From NCBI GenBank assembly GCA_002424845.1, contig DILD01000047.1, positions 1,296 to 7,338 on the forward strand: DNA of 6,043 nucleotides, written 5' to 3'. The stretch is from Thiobacillus denitrificans. GTDB taxonomy: Bacteria > Pseudomonadota > Gammaproteobacteria > Burkholderiales > Thiobacillaceae. This document shows positions 5,741-6,043 of this stretch, in pieces. Every line of letters begins with the position of its first letter. Position 1 is the stretch's first letter. Position numbers and translations under genes: made by a program. Under the pieces are notes generated by a model. It made no database searches, was not told the DNA's origin, and saw only the letters and a list, made by a program, of their open reading frames with translations.

Positions 5741-6043
5741 TTACAGCACCTCCGCTGCATAGTCTGCCAGGCGCGAACGTTCGCCCCGCTGCAGGGTGAC
5801 ATGGCCGTTGTGCGGCCAGCCCTTGAAATGGTCGACCACGTAGGTGAGGCCGGAGCTGCCCTCGGTGAGATAGGGGGTGTCGATCTGCGAGATGTTGCCC
5901 AGGCACACCACCTTGGTGCCGGGGCCGGCGCGCGTGATCAGGGTCTTCATCTGCTTGGGCGTCAGATTCTGCGCTTCGTCGATGATGAGGAACTTGTTGA
6001 GGAAGGTGCGCCCGCGCATGAAGTTGAGCGACTTGACCTTGAT
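5741..6043 (-). CDS. PhoH-like ATPase (YlaK type), C-terminal part, cut by window edge
   Basis: Only the last 100 residues are present; the gene continues beyond the right edge without a start in the window. The fragment opens IKVKSLNFMRGRTFLNK, then the Walker B-like FLIIDEAQNLTPKQMK, TLITRAGPGTKVV, GNISQIDTPYLTEGSSGL and FKGWPHNGHVTLQRGERS. It ends ADYAAEVL with a TAA at 5741. This matches the C-terminal half of the ATPase domain of PhoH-family proteins, closest in pattern to the YlaK type, in which an N-terminal PIN nuclease domain precedes the ATPase; that part would lie outside the window. Such proteins are cytosolic NTPases thought to act on RNA. The DUF4197-like gene starts 23 bp downstream on the same strand and ends before a terminator, so the two probably formed one transcription unit. 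Confidence 0.9.
   Translation of the reverse strand: MKVKSLNFMRGRTFLNKFLIIDEAQNLTPKQMKTLITRAGPGTKVVCLGNISQIDTPYLTEGSSGLTYVVDHFKGWPHNGHVTLQRGERSRLADYAAEVL

Overview
The window looks like chromosome of a GC-rich proteobacterium, most likely a betaproteobacterium, possibly a sulfur-oxidising lineage. This rests on remembered protein family resemblance (PhoH/YlaK C-terminus, DUF4197, a CPSC-type TusA, PAS-GGDEF-EAL architecture) and not on any search. No mobile element, CRISPR array, tRNA or rRNA was seen.

Layout: one rightward gene at the left (75-1613) encodes a SAM-dependent methyltransferase with a regulatory domain and a C-terminal domain like those of bacterial protein lysine methyltransferases. 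It converges, across only 36 bp, on a leftward series that fills the rest of the window. Read in the direction of transcription (right to left), the leftward genes are: the C-terminal 100 residues of a PhoH-like ATPase (cut by the window edge); a small exported DUF4197-type gene that appears to have lost its middle and to carry a frameshift; a strong intrinsic terminator; a YeeE/YedE-family sulfur-compound transporter; a TusA-like sulfur carrier with a CPSC motif; and a soluble PAS-PAS-GGDEF-EAL protein.

The transporter and TusA genes (7 bp apart) form the familiar import-and-relay pair for thiosulfate-type sulfur. The PAS-GGDEF-EAL gene starts 32 bp after tusA on the same strand and is probably co-transcribed. 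Its GGDEF signature is GRDEF, with the c-di-GMP inhibitory-site motif RxxD retained and all recognisable EAL catalytic residues present. It is therefore best read as a c-di-GMP phosphodiesterase with a degenerate, possibly regulatory GGDEF domain. Its first PAS domain holds a cysteine cluster, so a sulfur- or redox-responsive c-di-GMP branch linked to sulfur uptake is a reasonable but unproven idea.

The most notable observations are the decayed DUF4197 gene (internal deletion plus one extra base), the GRDEF change, the CPSC TusA variant, and the terminator sitting about 20 bp upstream of the transporter start.
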